Shown here piece by piece: positions 19,761 to 35,458 of a stretch of 64,000 nt of DNA. The position numbers and the translations under genes were made by a program. Origin of the DNA: Rhipicephalus microplus (lineage: Eukaryota; Arthropoda; Arachnida; Ixodida; Ixodidae). Under the pieces are notes generated by a model, which saw only the letters and a list, made by a program, of their open reading frames with translations, made no database searches and was not told the DNA's origin. Each line of letters opens with the position of its first letter. Positions within the stretch are counted from its first letter, which is position 1. The stretch spans positions 143,159,319 through 143,223,318 of the forward strand of contig NC_134707.1 of assembly GCF_043290135.1 (NCBI RefSeq). Direction: 5' to 3'.

Positions 19761-22700
19761 CAACTAGAAACTCTGCAACTAGAAACTCCGCAACTAGAAA
19801 CTCCACAGCTAGAAACTCCACAACTTGAAACACCACAACTAGATACTCCACAACTACAAATTCCACAACTAGAAACTCCACAACTAGAAACTCCGCAACA
19901 AGAAACTCCGCAACTAGAAACTCCACAACTAGAAACTCTGCAACTAGAAACTCCGCAGCTACAAACTCCGCAACTAGAAACTCCACATCTAGAAACTCCA
20001 CAACTTGAGATTTCGCAAATAGAAACTCGTCAACTAGAAACTCAACAACTAGAAACACCACAGCTAGAAACTCCACAACTAGAAACTCCACAACTTGAGA
20101 GTTCGCTACTAGAAACTCCACAACTAGAAACTCCACAACTAGAGACTCCACAACTAGAAACTCCACCACTAGAAACTGCACAACTACGAACCTCACAACT
20201 AGAAACTCCACAACTAGAAACTCCGCAACTGGAAACTCCACAGCCAGAAACTCCACAACTAGAAACACCACATCTAGAAACTCCGCAACAACAAACTCTG
20301 CAACTAGAAACTCCACAACTAGAATTTCCACAGCTAGAGACTCAACAACTAGAGACTCCTCAACTAAAAGCTCCACAACTAGACACTCCACAACTAGAAA
20401 CTCCGCAACTAGAAACACGACGACTACAAACTCAACAACTAGAAACTCCACACCTATAAATTCCTCAACTTGAAACTCCACAACTAAAAGTCCACTACTA
20501 GAAACTCAACAACTAGAAACTCCACAACTAGAAACTCTGCAACTAGAAACTCCGCAACTAAAAACTCTGCAAATAGAAACTCCGCAACTAGAAACTCCAC
20601 AGCTAGAAACCCCTCAGCTATAAACTTCACAACTAGAAACTCAACAACTAGAGACAGCACAACTAGAGACTCCGCAACTAGAAACTCCGCAGCTAGAAAC
20701 TCCGCAACTAGAAACTCCACAACTTGAAACTCTGCAACTCGAAACTCTGCAACTAGAAAATCCACAACTATAAAATCAAGTAGAAACTCCCCAACTGGAA
20801 ACTCCGCAACTAGAAACTCCGCAACTAGAAAATCCACAACTAGACACTTCACAACGAGAAACTCCCCAACAAGAAACTCCACAACTAGAAGCTCCACAAC
20901 TAAAAACTCCACAACCAGGAACTCTACAACTTCAAAATCCACAACTAAAAACTCCTCAACTTGAAACTCCACAACTAGATACTCCAAAACTACAAACTCC
21001 ACCACTAGAAACTCCACAACCTGAAACTCCGCAACAAGAAACTCCGCAACTAAAAACTCCACAACTAGAAACTCCACAAGTAGAAACTCCACAACAAGAA
21101 ACTCCGCTACTAGAAACTCCACAACTAGACACTCAACAACTAGAAATTCGACACCTATAAATTCCACAACTTGAGATTCCACAACTAAAACTCCACAACT
21201 AGAAACTCCACAACTAGAAACTCCACAACTAGAAACTCTGCAACTAGAAACTCCGCAACTAGAAACTCTGCAACTAGAAACTCCGCAACTAGAAACTCCA
21301 CACCCAGAAACCCCACAACTATAAACTTCACAACTAGAAACTCAACAACTAGAAACTGCACAACTTGAGACTCCGCAACTAGAAATTCCACAGCTAGTAA
21401 CTCCGCAACTAGAAACTCCACAACTTGAAACTCTGCCACTAGAATCTCCACAACTAGAAAACTTCGCAACTAGAAACTCTGTCACTAGAAACTCCGCAAC
21501 TAGAAACTCCACAGCTAGAAACTCCACAACTTGAAACACTACAACTAGATAATCCACAACTACAAATTCCACAACTAGAAACTGCACAACTAAAAACTCC
21601 ACAACTAGAAACTCCGCAACTAGAAACTCCACAGCTAGAAACTCCACAACTTGAGAATTCGCAACAAGAAACTCGGAACTAGAATCTCCACAACTAGAAA
21701 CTCTGCAACTAGAAACTCCGCAACTAGAAACTCCACAGCTAGGAACTCCAACACTTGAGACTTCGCAAATAGAAACTCGTCAACTAGAAACTCAACAACT
21801 AGAAACTCCACAGCTAGAAACTCCAGAACTAGAAAGTCCACAACTTGAGAGTTCGCAACTAGATACTCCACAACTAGAAACTCCACAACTAGAGACTCCA
21901 CAACTAGAAACTCCACCACTGGAAACTCCAGAACTACAAACCTCACAACTAGAAACTCCACAACTAGAAACTCCGCAACTGGAAACTCCACAGCCAGAAA
22001 CTCTACAACTAAAAAAACCACATCTAGAAACTCCGCAACAACAAACTCTGCAACTAGAAAGTTCACAACTAGAATTTCCACAGCTAGAGACTCAACAACT
22101 AGAGACTCTTCAACTAAAAGCTCCACAACTAGACAACCCACAACTAGAAATTCTGCAACTGGAAACCCGACAACTAGAAACTCAACAACTACAAACTCCA
22201 CACCTAAAAATTCCTCAACTGGAAACGCCACAACTGAAACTCCGCAACTAGAAACTCCACAACTAGAAACTCCACAACTAGAAACTCTGCAGCTAAAAAC
22301 TCCGCAACTAGAAACTCTGCAAATAGAAACTCCGCAACTAGAAACTCCACAGCTAGAAACCCCTCAGCTATAAACTTCACAACTAGAAACTCAACAACTA
22401 GAGACTCCCCAACTAGAAACTCCACAACTAGAATCTCTGCAACTAAAGACTCTGCAACTAGAAACTCCACCACTAGAAACTCCAGAACTACAAACCTCAC
22501 AACTAGAAACTCCACAACTAGAAACTCCGCAACTGGAAACTCCACAGCCAGAAACTCTACAACTAGAAAAACCACAACTAGAAACTCCGCAACAACAAAC
22601 TCTGCAACTAGAAACTTCACAACTAGAATTTCCACAGCTAGAGACTCAACAACTAGAGACTCTTCAACTAAAAGCACCGCAACTAGACAACCCACAACAA

Positions 22701-22947
22701 GAAATTCTGCAACTAGAAACCCGAGAACTAGAAACTCAACAACTACAAACTCCACACCTATAAATTCCTCAACTGGAAACGCCACAACTAAAACTCCTCA
22801 ACTAGAAACTCCACAACTAAAAACTCCACAACTAGAAACTCTGCAGCTAGAAACTCCGAAACTAGAAACTCGGCAACTAGAAACTCCGCAACTAGAAACT
22901 CCGCAACTAGAAACCCCACAACTATAAACTTCACAACTAGAAACTCA

Positions 22948-25900
22948 ACAACTAGAAACTCCCCAACTAGAAACTCCACAACTAAAATCTCTGCAACTAG
23001 AAACTCCGCAACTAGAAACTCCACAGCTAGAAACCCCACAACTAGAAACTTCACAACTAGCAACTCAACAACTAGAGACTCCGCAACTAGAAACTCCACA
23101 GCTAGTAACTCCGCAACTAGAAACTCCACAACTTGAAACTCCACCACTAGAATCTCCACAACTAGAAAACTCCACAACTAGAAACTCTGCAACTAGAAAC
23201 TCCGACACTAGAAACTCCACAGCTAGAAACCCCACAACTATAAACTTCACAACTAGAAACTCAACAACTAGAAACTCCCCAACTAGAAACTCCACAACTA
23301 GAATATCTGCAACTAGAAACTCCGCAACTTGAAACTCTGCAACTAGAAACTCCACAACTTGAAACACTACAACTAGATACTCCACAACTACTAATTCCAC
23401 AACTAGAAACTCCACAACTAGAAACTCCACATCTAGAAACTCCGCAACTAGAAACTCCACAGCTAGAAACTCCACAACTTGAGACTTCGCAACAAGAAAC
23501 TCGGCAACTAGAATCTCCACAACTATAAACTCTGCAACTAGAAACTCCGCAACTACAAACTCCGCAACTAGAAACTCCACAGCTAGAAACTCCAACACTT
23601 GAGACTTCGCAAATAGGAACTCGTCAACTAGAAACTCAACAACTAGAAACTCCACAACTTGAGAGTTCGCAACTAGATACTCCACAACTAGAAACTCCAC
23701 AACTAGAGACTCCACAACTAGAAACTCCACCACTAGAAACTCCAAAACTACAAACCTCACAACTAGAAACTCCACAACTAGAAACTCCGCAATGGAAACT
23801 CCACAGCCAGAAACTCTACAACTAGAAAAACCACATCTAGAAACTCCGCAAAAACAAACACTGCAACTAGAAACTTCACAACTAGAATTTCCACAGCTAG
23901 AGACTCAACAACTAGAGACTCTTCAACTAAAAGCTCCACAACTAGATAACCCACAACTAGAAATTCTGCAACTGGAAACCCGACAACTAGAAACTCAACA
24001 ACTACAAACTCCACACCTAAAAATTCCTCAACTGGAAACGCCACAACTGAAACTCCACGACTAGAAACTCTGCAAATAGAAACTCCGCAACTAGAAACTC
24101 CACAGCTAGAAACCCCTCAACTATAAACTTCACAACTAGAAACTCAACAACTAGAGACTGCACAACTAGAGACTCCGCAACTAGAAACTCTGCAGCTAGA
24201 AACTCCGCAACTAGAAACTCCACAACTTGAAACTCTGCAAATCGAAACTCTGCAACTAGAAAATCCACAACTATAAACTCAAGTAGAAACTCCCCAACTG
24301 GAAACTCCGCAACTAGAAACTCCGCAACTAGAAAATCCACAAATAGAAACTTCACAACTAGAAACTCCCCAACAAGAAACTCCACAACTAGAAACTCCAC
24401 AACTAGAAACTCCACAACTAGAGACTTTGCATTTAGAAACTCCTCAGATAGAAACTACACAACTAGAAACTCCTCGACTAGAGATTCCATAAGTAGAAAC
24501 TCCCCAGCTAGAATTTTCACAACTAGAAACCCAACAACTAGGAACTATGGAAATAGAAAATCTGCAGCTAGAAACTCGAAAACAAAAAACTCCAACTAGA
24601 AACTCCACAACTAGAAACTTCACAACTAGAAACTCCACAAATAGACACTCCACAACTAGAAACTCGACAACTAGAGACTCCACAACTAGGAACTCCAAAA
24701 TTGAGACTCCACAACTAGAAACTACACAGATTGAAATTTCACAACTGGAAACTCCACAACTGGAAACTTCACAACTAGAAACTCTGCAACTAGAAACTTT
24801 ACAGCTAGAAACTCCACAACTTTAGACTTCGCAAATAGAAACTCGTCAACTGGAAACTCAACCACTAGAAACTCCACAGCTGGAAACTCCACAACTTGAA
24901 ACCCAACATATAGATACTCCACAACTACAGACTCCACAACTTGAAACACCACAAATAGATACTCCACAACTACAAATTCCGCAACTAGAAACTCCACAAC
25001 TAGAAACTCCGCAACTAGAAACTCCCCAACTAGAAACTCCACAACTAGAATCTCTGCAACTAGAAACTCCGCAATTAGAAACTTTGCAACTAGAAACTCC
25101 GGAACTAGAAACTCCACAGCTAGAAACCCCACAACTATATACTTCACAACTACAACTCACAACCAGTGACTGCACAACTAGAGACTCCGCCACTACAAAC
25201 TCCACAGCTAGTAACTCCGCAACTAGAAACTCCACAACTTGAAACTCCGCCACTAGAATCTCCACAACTAGAAAACTCCGCAACTAGAAACTCTGCAACT
25301 AGAAACTCCGCAACTAGAAACTCCACAGCTAGAAACTCCACAACTTGAAACACCACAACTAGATACTCCACAACTGCAAATTCCACAACTAGAAACTCCA
25401 CAACTAGAAACTCTGCAACTAGAAACTCCACAGCTAGAAACTCCACAACTTGAGACTTCGCAAATAGAAACTCGTCAACTAGAAACTCAACAACTAGGAA
25501 CTCCCAACTAGACACTCCGCAACTAGGAACTCTACAACTTCAGAATCCACAGCTAGAAACTCCACAATTTCAGACTTCGCGACTAGAAACTCAGCAACTA
25601 GAAACTCAACAACTAGAAACTCCACCACTAGAAACTCCACAACTAGGAACTGTACAACTTCAAAATCCACAACTAAAAACTCCTCAACTTGAAACTCCAC
25701 AACTAGATACTCCACAACTACAAACTCCACCACTAGAAACTCCCCCACTTGAAACTCCGCAAACAGAAACTCCGCAACTAAAAACTCCACAACTAGAAAC
25801 TCCACAAGTAGAAACTCCACAACTAGAAACTCCGCGTTTAGAAACTCCACAACTAGAAACTCCGCATTTAGAAACTCCACAGCTAGAAACCCCACAACTA

Positions 25901-28900
25901 GAAACTTCACAACTAGCAACTCAACAACTAGAGACTGCACAACTAGAGACTCCGTAACTAGAAACTCCACAGCTAGTGACTCCGCAACTAGAAACTCCAC
26001 AACTTGAAACTCCGCCACTAGAATCTCCACAACTAGAAAACTCCGCTACTAGAAACTCAACAACAAGGAACTCCACAACTAGGAACTCCAAAATTGAGAC
26101 TCCACAACTAGAAACTACACAGATTGAAATTCCACAACTAGAAACTCCACAACTGAAAACTGCGCAACTAGAAACTCTGCAACTAGAAACTTTACAGCTA
26201 GAAACTCCACAACTTGAGACTTCGCAAATAGAAACTCGTCAACTGGAAACTCAACCACTAGAAACTCCACAGCTAGAAACTCCACAACTAGAAACTCCAC
26301 AACTTGAAACGCAACAAATAGGTACTCCACAACTACAAATTCCGCAACTAGAAACTCCACAACTAGAAACTCCGCAACTAGAAACTCCCCAACTAGAAAC
26401 CCCACAACTAGAATCTCTGCAACTAGAAACTCCGCAACTAGAAACTCCACAGCTAGAAACCCCACAACTATAAACTTCACAACTAGCAACTCAACAACTA
26501 GAGACTGCACAACTAGAGACTCCACCACTAGAAACTCCACAGCTAGTAACTCCGCAACTAGAAGCCCCCCAACTACAAACTCCGCAACTAGAAACTCCAC
26601 AGCTAGAAGCTCCAACACTTGAGACTTCGCAAATAGAAACTCGTCAACTAGAAACTCCGCAACTAGAAACCCGACCACTAGAAACTCCACAAATAGAAAC
26701 TCCACACCTATAAATTCCACAACTTTAAACTCCACAGCTAGAAACTCCACAACTAGAAATTCCATAACTGGAAACTCCACAGCTAGAAAATCCACAACTA
26801 GAAACTCCCCAACTAGAAACTCCACAACTTGAATCTCCGCAAATAGAAACTCCGAAACTAGAAACTCCACAACTAGAAAACTCCGCAACGTGAAACTCTG
26901 CAACTAGAAACTCCGCAATTAAAAACTCCACAGCTAGAAACTTCACTACTTGAGACTTCGCAACTAGAAACTCGGCAACTAGAAACCCAACAACCAGAAA
27001 CTCCACAACTAGAAACTCCACAAGTTGAAACCCACCAAATAGATACTCCTCAACTACAGACTCCACAACTAGAAACTCCCCAACTAGAAACTCCACAACT
27101 TGAAACTCCGCAACTAGAAACTCCGCAACTAGAAACTCCACAACTAGAAAACTCCGCAACGTGAAACTCTGCAACCAGAAACTCCGCAATTAGAAACTCC
27201 ACAGCTAGAAACTTCACTACTTGAAACACCACAACTAGATACTCCACAACTACGAATTCCACAACTACAAATTCCGCAACTAGAATCTCCACAACTGGAA
27301 ACTCCGCAACTAGAAACTCCACAGCTAGAAACTCCACAACTTGAGACTTCGCGACTAGAAACTCAGCAACTAGAAACTCAACAACTAGAAACTCCACCAC
27401 TAGAAACTCCACAACTAGGAACTCTACAACTTCAAAATCCACAACTAAAAACTCCTCAACTTGAAACTCCACAACTAGATACTCCACAACTACAAACTCC
27501 ACCACTTAAAACTCCACAACCTGAAACTCCGCAACCAGAAACTCCGCAACTAAAAACTCCACAACTAGAAACTCCACAAGTAGAAACTCCACAACAAGAA
27601 ACTCCGCAACTAGAAACTCCACAACTAGACACTCAACAACTAGAAACTCCCCAACTAGAAACTCCACAACTAGAATCTCTGCAACTAGAAACTCCGCAAC
27701 TAGAAACTCTGCAACTAGAAACTCCGCAACTAGAAACTCCACAGCTAGAAACCCCACAACTAGAAACTTCACAACTAGCAACTCAACAACTAGAGACTGC
27801 ACAACTAGAGACTCCACAACTAGAATCTCTGCAACTAGAAACTCCGCAACTAGATACTCCACAACTAGAGACTCCACAACTAGAAACTCCACCACTGGAA
27901 ACTTCAGAACTACAAACCTCACAACTAGAAACTCCACAACTAGAAACTCCGCAACTGGAAACTCCACAGCCAGAAACTCTACAACTAAAAAAACCACATC
28001 TAGAAACTCCGCAACAACAAACTCTGCAACTAGAAAGTTCACAACTAGAATTTCCACAGCTAGAGACTCAACAACTAGAGACTCTTCAACTAAAAGCTCC
28101 ACAACTAGACAACCCACAACTAGAAATTCTGCAACTGGAAACCCGACAACTAGAAACTCAACAACTACAAACTCCACACCTATAAATTCCTCAACAGGAA
28201 ACGCCACAACTAAAACTCCTCAACTAGAAACTCCACAACTAGAAACTCCACAACTAGAAACTCTGCAGCTAGAAACTCCGCAACTAGAAACTCTGCAACT
28301 AGAAACTCCGCAACTAGAAACTCCACAGCTAGAAACCCCACAACTATAAACTTCACAACTAGAAACTCAACAACTAGAAACTCCCCAACTAGAAACTCCA
28401 CAACTAGAATCTCTGCAACTAGAAACTCCGCAACTAGAAACTCCACAGCTAGAAACCCCACAACTAGAAACTTCACAACTAGCAACTCAACAACTAGAGA
28501 CTCCGCAACTAGAAACTCCACAGCTAGTAACTCCGCAACAAGAAACTCCACAACTTGAAACTCCACCACTAGAATCTCCACAACTAGAAAACTCCGCAAC
28601 TAGAAACTCTGCAACTAGAAACTCCGACACTAGAAACTCCACAGCTAGAAACCCCACAACTATAAACTTCACAACTAGAAACTCAACAACTAGAAACTCC
28701 CCAACTAGAAACTCCACAACTAGAATATCTGCAACTAGAAACTCCGCAACTAGAAACTCTGCAACTAGAAACTCCACAACTTGAAACACTACAACTAGAT
28801 ACTCCACAACTACTAATTCCACAACTAGAAACTCCACAACTAGAAACTCCACATCTAGAAACTCCGCAACTAGAAACTCCACAGCTAGAAACTCCACAAC

Positions 28901-29180
28901 TTGAGACTTCGCAACAAGAAACTCGGCAACTAGAATCTCCACAACTATAAACTCTGCAACTAGAAACTCCGCAACTACAAACTCCGCAACTAGAAACTCC
29001 ACAGCTAGAAACTCCAACACTTGAGACTTCGCAAATAGGAACTCGTCAACTAGAAACTCAACAACTAGAAACTCCACAACTTGAGAGTTCGCAACTAGAT
29101 ACTCCACAACTAGAAACTCCACAACTAGAGACTCCACAACTAGAAACTCCACCACTAGAAACTCCAAAACTACAAACCTC
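22948..29180. repeat. 6.23-kb tandem duplication, unit 1
   Basis: Every landmark from 22948 recurs 6,233 bp later up to about 26320. It then recurs 6,278 bp later, because unit 2 has 45 bp (three monomers) more near 32558-32602. I saw only a few substitutions, for example at about 23810 and 24026. The left boundary is where identity with 29181 begins (mismatch at 22947/29180). Confidence 0.88.
24426..25283. repeat. Higher-order unit A, copy 4
   Basis: This 858-bp copy is virtually the same as 30659-31516. It shares with copies 5 and 7 the odd CAACTACAACTCACAACCAGTGACTG segment in place of CTAGCAACTCAACAACCAGAGACTG, so copies 4, 5 and 7 form one subfamily. Confidence 0.85.
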
Positions 29181-32100
29181 ACAACTAGAAACTCCCCAAC
29201 TAGAAACTCCACAACTAAAATCTCTGCAACTAGAAACTCCGCAACTAGAAACTCCACAGCTAGAAACCCCACAACTAGAAACTTCACAACTAGCAACTCA
29301 ACAACTAGAGACTCCGCAACTAGAAACTCCACAGCTAGTAACTCCGCAACTAGAAACTCCACAACTTGAAACTCCACCACTAGAATCTCCACAACTAGAA
29401 AACTCCGCAACTAGAAACTCTGCAACTAGAAACTCCGACACTAGAAACTCCACAGCTAGAAACCCCACAACTATAAACTTCACAACTAGAAACTCAACAA
29501 CTAGAAACTCCCCAACTAGAAACTCCACAACTAGAATATCTGCAACTAGAAACTCCGCAACTTGAAACTCTGCAACTAGAAACTCCACAACTTGAAACAC
29601 TACAACTAGATACTCCACAACTACTAATTCCACAACTAGAAACTCCACAACTAGAAACTCCACATCTAGAAACTCCGCAACTAGAAACTCCACAGCTAGA
29701 AACTCCACAACTTGAGACTTCGCAACAAGAAACTCGGCAACTAGAATCTCCACAACTATAAACTCTGCAACTAGAAACTCCGCAACTACAAACTCCGCAA
29801 CTAGAAACTCCACAGCTAGAAACTCCAACACTTGAGACTTCGCAAATAGGAACTCGTCAACTAGAAACTCAACAACTAGAAACTCCACAACTTGAGAGTT
29901 CGCAACTAGATACTCCACAACTAGAAACTCCACAACTAGAGACTCCACAACTAGAAACTCCACCACTAGAAACTCCAAAACTACAAACCTCACAACTAGA
30001 AACTCCACAACTAGAAACTCCGCAATGGAAACTCCACATCCAGAAACTCTACAACTAGAAAAACCACATCTAGAAACTCCGCAAAAACAAACACTGCAAC
30101 TAGAAACTTCACAACTAGAATTTCCACAGCTAGAGACTCAACAACTAGAGACTCTTCAACTAAAAGCTCCACAACTAGATAACCCACAACTAGAAATTCT
30201 GCAACTGGAAACCCGACAACTAGAAACTCAACAACTACAAACTCCACACCTAAAAATTTCTCAACTGGAAACGCCACAACTGAAACTCCACGACTAGAAA
30301 CTCTGCAAATAGAAACTCCGCAACTAGAAACTCCACAGCTAGAAACCCCTCAACTATAAACTTCACAACTAGAAACTCAACAACTAGAGACTGCACAACT
30401 AGAGACTCCGCAACTAGAAACTCTGCAGCTAGAAACTCCGCAACTAGAAACTCCACAACTTGAAACTCTGCAAATCGAAACTCTGCAACTAGAAAATCCA
30501 CAACTATAAACTCAAGTAGAAACTCCCCAACTGGAAACTCCGCAACTAGAAACTCCGCAACTAGAAAATCCACAAATAGAAACTTCACAACTAGAAACTC
30601 CCCAACAAGAAACTCCACAACTAGAAACTCCACAACTAGAAACTCCACAACTAGAGACTTTGCATTTAGAAACTCCTCAGATAGAAACTACACAACTAGA
30701 AACTCCTCGACTAGAGATTCCATAAGTAGAAACTCCCCAGCTAGAATTTTCACAACTAGAAACCCAACAACTAGGAACTATGGAAATAGAAAATCTGCAG
30801 CTAGAAACTCGAAAACAAAAAACTCCAACTAGAAACTCCACAACTAGAAACTTCACAACTAGAAACTCCACAAATAGACACTCCACAACTAGAAACTCGA
30901 CAACTAGAGACTCCACAACTAGGAACTCCAAAATTGAGACTCCACAACTAGAAACTACACAGATTGAAATTTCACAACTGGAAACTCCACAACTGGAAAC
31001 TTCACAACTAGAAACTCTGCAACTAGAAACTTTACAGCTAGAAACTCCACAACTTTAGACTTCGCAAATAGAAACTCGTCAACTGGAAACTCAACCACTA
31101 GAAACTCCACAGCTGGAAACTCCACAACTTGAAACCCAACATATAGATACTCCACAACTACAGACTCCACAACTTGAAACACCACAAATAGATACTCCAC
31201 AACTACAAATTCCGCAACTAGAAACTCCACAACTAGAAACTCCGCAACTAGAAACTCCCCAACTAGAAACTCCACAACTAGAATCTCTGCAACTAGAAAC
31301 TCCGCAATTAGAAACTTTGCAACTAGAAACTCCGGAACTAGAAACTCCACAGCTAGAAACCCCACAACTATATACTTCACAACTACAACTCACAACCAGT
31401 GACTGCACAACTAGAGACTCCGCCACTACAAACTCCACAGCTAGTAACTCCGCAACTAGAAACTCCACAACTTGAAACTCCGCCACTAGAATCTCCACAA
31501 CTAGAAAACTCCGCAACTAGAAACTCTGCAACTAGAAACTCCGCAACTAGAAACTCCACAGCTAGAAACTCCACAACTTGAAACACCACAACTAGATACT
31601 CCACAACTGCAAATTCCACAACTAGAAACTCCACAACTAGAAACTCTGCAACTAGAAACTCCACAGCTAGAAACTCCACAACTTGAGACTTCGCAAATAG
31701 AAACTCGTCAACTAGAAACTCAACAACTAGGAACTCCCAACTAGACACTCCGCAACTAGGAACTCTACAACTTCAGAATCCACAGCTAGAAACTCCACAA
31801 TTTCAGACTTCGCGACTAGAAACTCAGCAACTAGAAACTCAACAACTAGAAACTCCACCACTAGAAACTCCACAACTAGGAACTGTACAACTTCAAAATC
31901 CACAACTAAAAACTCCTCAACTTGAAACTCCACAACTAGATACTCCACAACTACAAACTCCACCACTAGAAACTCCCCCACTTGAAACTCCGCAAACAGA
32001 AACTCCGCAACTAAAAACTCCACAACTAGAAACTCCACAAGTAGAAACTCCACAACTAGAAACTCCGCGTTTAGAAACTCCACAACTAGAAACTCCGCAT

Positions 32101-35100
32101 TTAGAAACTCCACAGCTAGAAACCCCACAACTAGAAACTTCACAACTAGCAACTCAACAACTAGAGACTGCACAACTAGAGACTCCGTAACTATAAACTC
32201 CACAGCTAGTGACTCCGCAACTAGAAACTCCACAACTTGAAACTCCGCCACTAGAATCTCCACAACTAGAAAACTCCGCTACTAGAAACTCAACAACAAG
32301 GAACTCCACAACTAGGAACTCCAAAATTGAGACTCCACAACTAGAAACTACACAGATTGAAATTCCACAACTAGAAACTCCACAACTGAAAACTGCGCAA
32401 CTAGAAACTCTGCAACTAGAAACTTTACAGCTAGAAACTCCACAACTTGAGACTTCGCAAATAGAAACTCGTCAACTGGAAACTCAACCACTAGAAACTC
32501 CACAGCTAGAAACTCCACAACTAGAAACTCCACAACTTGAAACGCAACAAATAGATACTCCACAACTACAGACTCCACAACTTGAAACACCACAACTAGA
32601 TACTCCACAACTACAAATTCCGCAACTAGAAACTCCACAACTAGAAACTCCGCAACTAGAAACTCCCCAACTAGAAACCCCACAACTAGAATCTCTGCAA
32701 CTAGAAACTCCGCAACTAGAAACTCCACAGCTAGAAACCCCACAACTATAAACTTCACAACTAGCAACTCAACAACTAGAGACTGCACAACTAGAGACTC
32801 CACCACTAGAAACTCCACAGCTAGTAACTCCGCAACTAGAAGCCCCCCAACTACAAACTCCGCAACTAGAAACTCCACAGCTAGAAGCTCCAACACTTGA
32901 GACTTCGCAAATAGAAACTCGTCAACTAGAAACTCCGCAACTAGAAACCCGACCACTAGAAACTCCACAAATAGAAACTCCACACCTATAAATTCCACAA
33001 CTTTAAACTCCACAGCTAGAAACTCCACAACTAGAAATTCCATAACTGGAAACTCCACAGCTAGAAAATCCACAACTAGAAACTCCCCAACTAGAAACTC
33101 CACAACTTGAATCTCCGCAAATAGAAACTCCGAAACTAGAAACTCCACAACTAGAAAACTCCGCAACGTGAAACTCTGCAACTAGAAACTCCGCAATTAA
33201 AAACTCCACAGCTAGAAACTTCACTACTTGAGACTTCGCAACTAGAAACTCGGCAACTAGAAACCCAACAACCAGAAACTCCACAACTAGAAACTCCACA
33301 AGTTGAAACCCAACAAATAGATACTCCTCAACTACAGACTCCACAACTAGAAACTCCCCAACTAGAAACTCCACAACTTGAAACTCCGCAACTAGAAACT
33401 CCGCAACTAGAAACTCCACAACTAGAAAACTCCGCAACGTGAAACTCTGCAACCAGAAACTCCGCAATTAGAAACTCCACAGCTAGAAACTTCACTACTT
33501 GAAACACCACAACTAGATACTCCACAACTACGAATTCCACAACTACAAATTCCGCAACTAGAATCTCCACAACTGGAAACTCCGCAACTAGAAACTCCAC
33601 AGCTAGAAACTCCACAACTTGAGACTTCGCGACTAGAAACTCAGCAACTAGAAACTCAACAACTAGAAACTCCACCACTAGAAACTCCACAACTAGGAAC
33701 TCTACAACTTCAAAATCCACAACTAAAAACTCCTCAACTTGAAACTCCACAACTAGATACTCCACAACTACAAACTCCACCACTTAAAACTCCACAACCT
33801 GAAACTCCGCAACCAGAAACTCCGCAACTAAAAACTCCACAACTAGAAACTCCACAAGTAGAAACTCCACAACAAGAAACTCCGCAACTAGAAACTCCAC
33901 AACTAGACACTCAACAACTAGAAACTCCCCAACTAGAAACTCCACAACTAGAATCTCTGCAACTAGAAACTCCGCAACTAGAAACTCTGCAACTAGAAAC
34001 TCCGCAACTAGAAACTCCACAGCTAGAAACCCCACAACTAGAAACTTCACAACTAGCAACTCAACAACTAGAGACTGCACAACTAGAGACTCCACAACTA
34101 GAATCTCTGCAACTAGAAACTCCGCAACTAGATACTCCACAACTAGAGACTCCACAACTAGAAACTCCACCACTGGAAACTTCAGAACTACAAACCTCAC
34201 AACTAGAAACTCCACAACTAGAAACTCCGCAACTGGAAACTCCACAGCCAGAAACTCTACAACTAAAAAAACCACATCTAGAAACTCCGCAACAACAAAC
34301 TCTGCAACTAGAAAGTTCACAACTAGAATTTCCACAGCTAGAGACTCAACAACTAGAGACTCTTCAACTAAAAGCTCCACAACTAGACAACCCACAACTA
34401 GAAATTCTGCAACTGGAAACCCGACAACTAGAAACTCAACAACTACAAACTCCACACCTATAAATTCCTCAACTGGAAACGCCACAACTAAAACTCCTCA
34501 ACTAGAAACTCCACAACTAGAAACTCCACAACTAGAAACTCTGCAGCTAGAAACTCCGCAACTAGAAACTCTGCAACTAGAAACTCCGCAACTAGAAACT
34601 CCACAGCTAGAAACCCCACAACTATAAACTTCACAACTAGAAACTCAACAACTAGAAACTCCCCAACTAGAAACTCCACAACTAGAATCTCTGCAACTAG
34701 AAACTCCGCAACTAGAAACTCCACAGCTAGAAACCCCACAACTAGAAACTTCACAACTAGCAACTCAACAACTAGAGACTCCGCAACTAGAAACTCCACA
34801 GCTAGTAACTCCGCAACAAGAAACTCCACAACTTGAAACTCCACCACTAGAATCTCCACAACTAGAAAACTCCGCAACTAGAAACTCTGCAACTAGAAAC
34901 TCCGACACTAGAAACTCCACAGCTAGAAACCCCACAACTATAAACTTCACAACTAGAAACTCAACAACTAGAAACTCCCCAACTAGAAACTCCACAACTA
35001 GAATATCTGCAACTAGAAACTCCGCAACTAGAAACTCTGCAACTAGAAACTCCACAACTTGAAACACTACAACTAGATACTCCACAACTACTAATTCCAC

Positions 35101-35458
35101 AACTAGAAACTCCACAACTAGAAACTCCACATCTAGAAACTCCGCAACTAGAAACTCCACAGCTAGAAACTCCACAACTTGAGACTTCGCAACAAGAAAC
35201 TCGGCAACTAGAATCTCCACAACTATAAACTCTGCAACTAGAAACTCCGCAACTACAAACTCCGCAACTAGAAACTCCACAGCTAGAAACTCCAACACTT
35301 GAGACTTCGCAAATAGGAACTCGTCAACTAGAAACTCAACAACTAGAAACTCCACAACTTGAGAGTTCGCAACTAGATACTCCACAACTAGAAACTCCAC
35401 AACTAGAGACTCCACAACTAGAAACTCCATCACTAGAAACTCCAAAACTACAAACCTC
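29181..35458. repeat. 6.28-kb tandem duplication, unit 2
   Basis: This unit directly abuts unit 1. Identity with unit 1 ends at about 35473, within the same monomer phase as the junction, as expected for unequal crossing-over between monomers. After it, the array joins a segment with ACTCTACAACTAGAAAAACC. Confidence 0.88.
30659..31516. repeat. Higher-order unit A, copy 5
   Basis: This copy lies exactly 6,233 bp after copy 4 as part of the 6.2-kb tandem duplication. I see no base difference from copy 4 inside the block. Confidence 0.85.
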
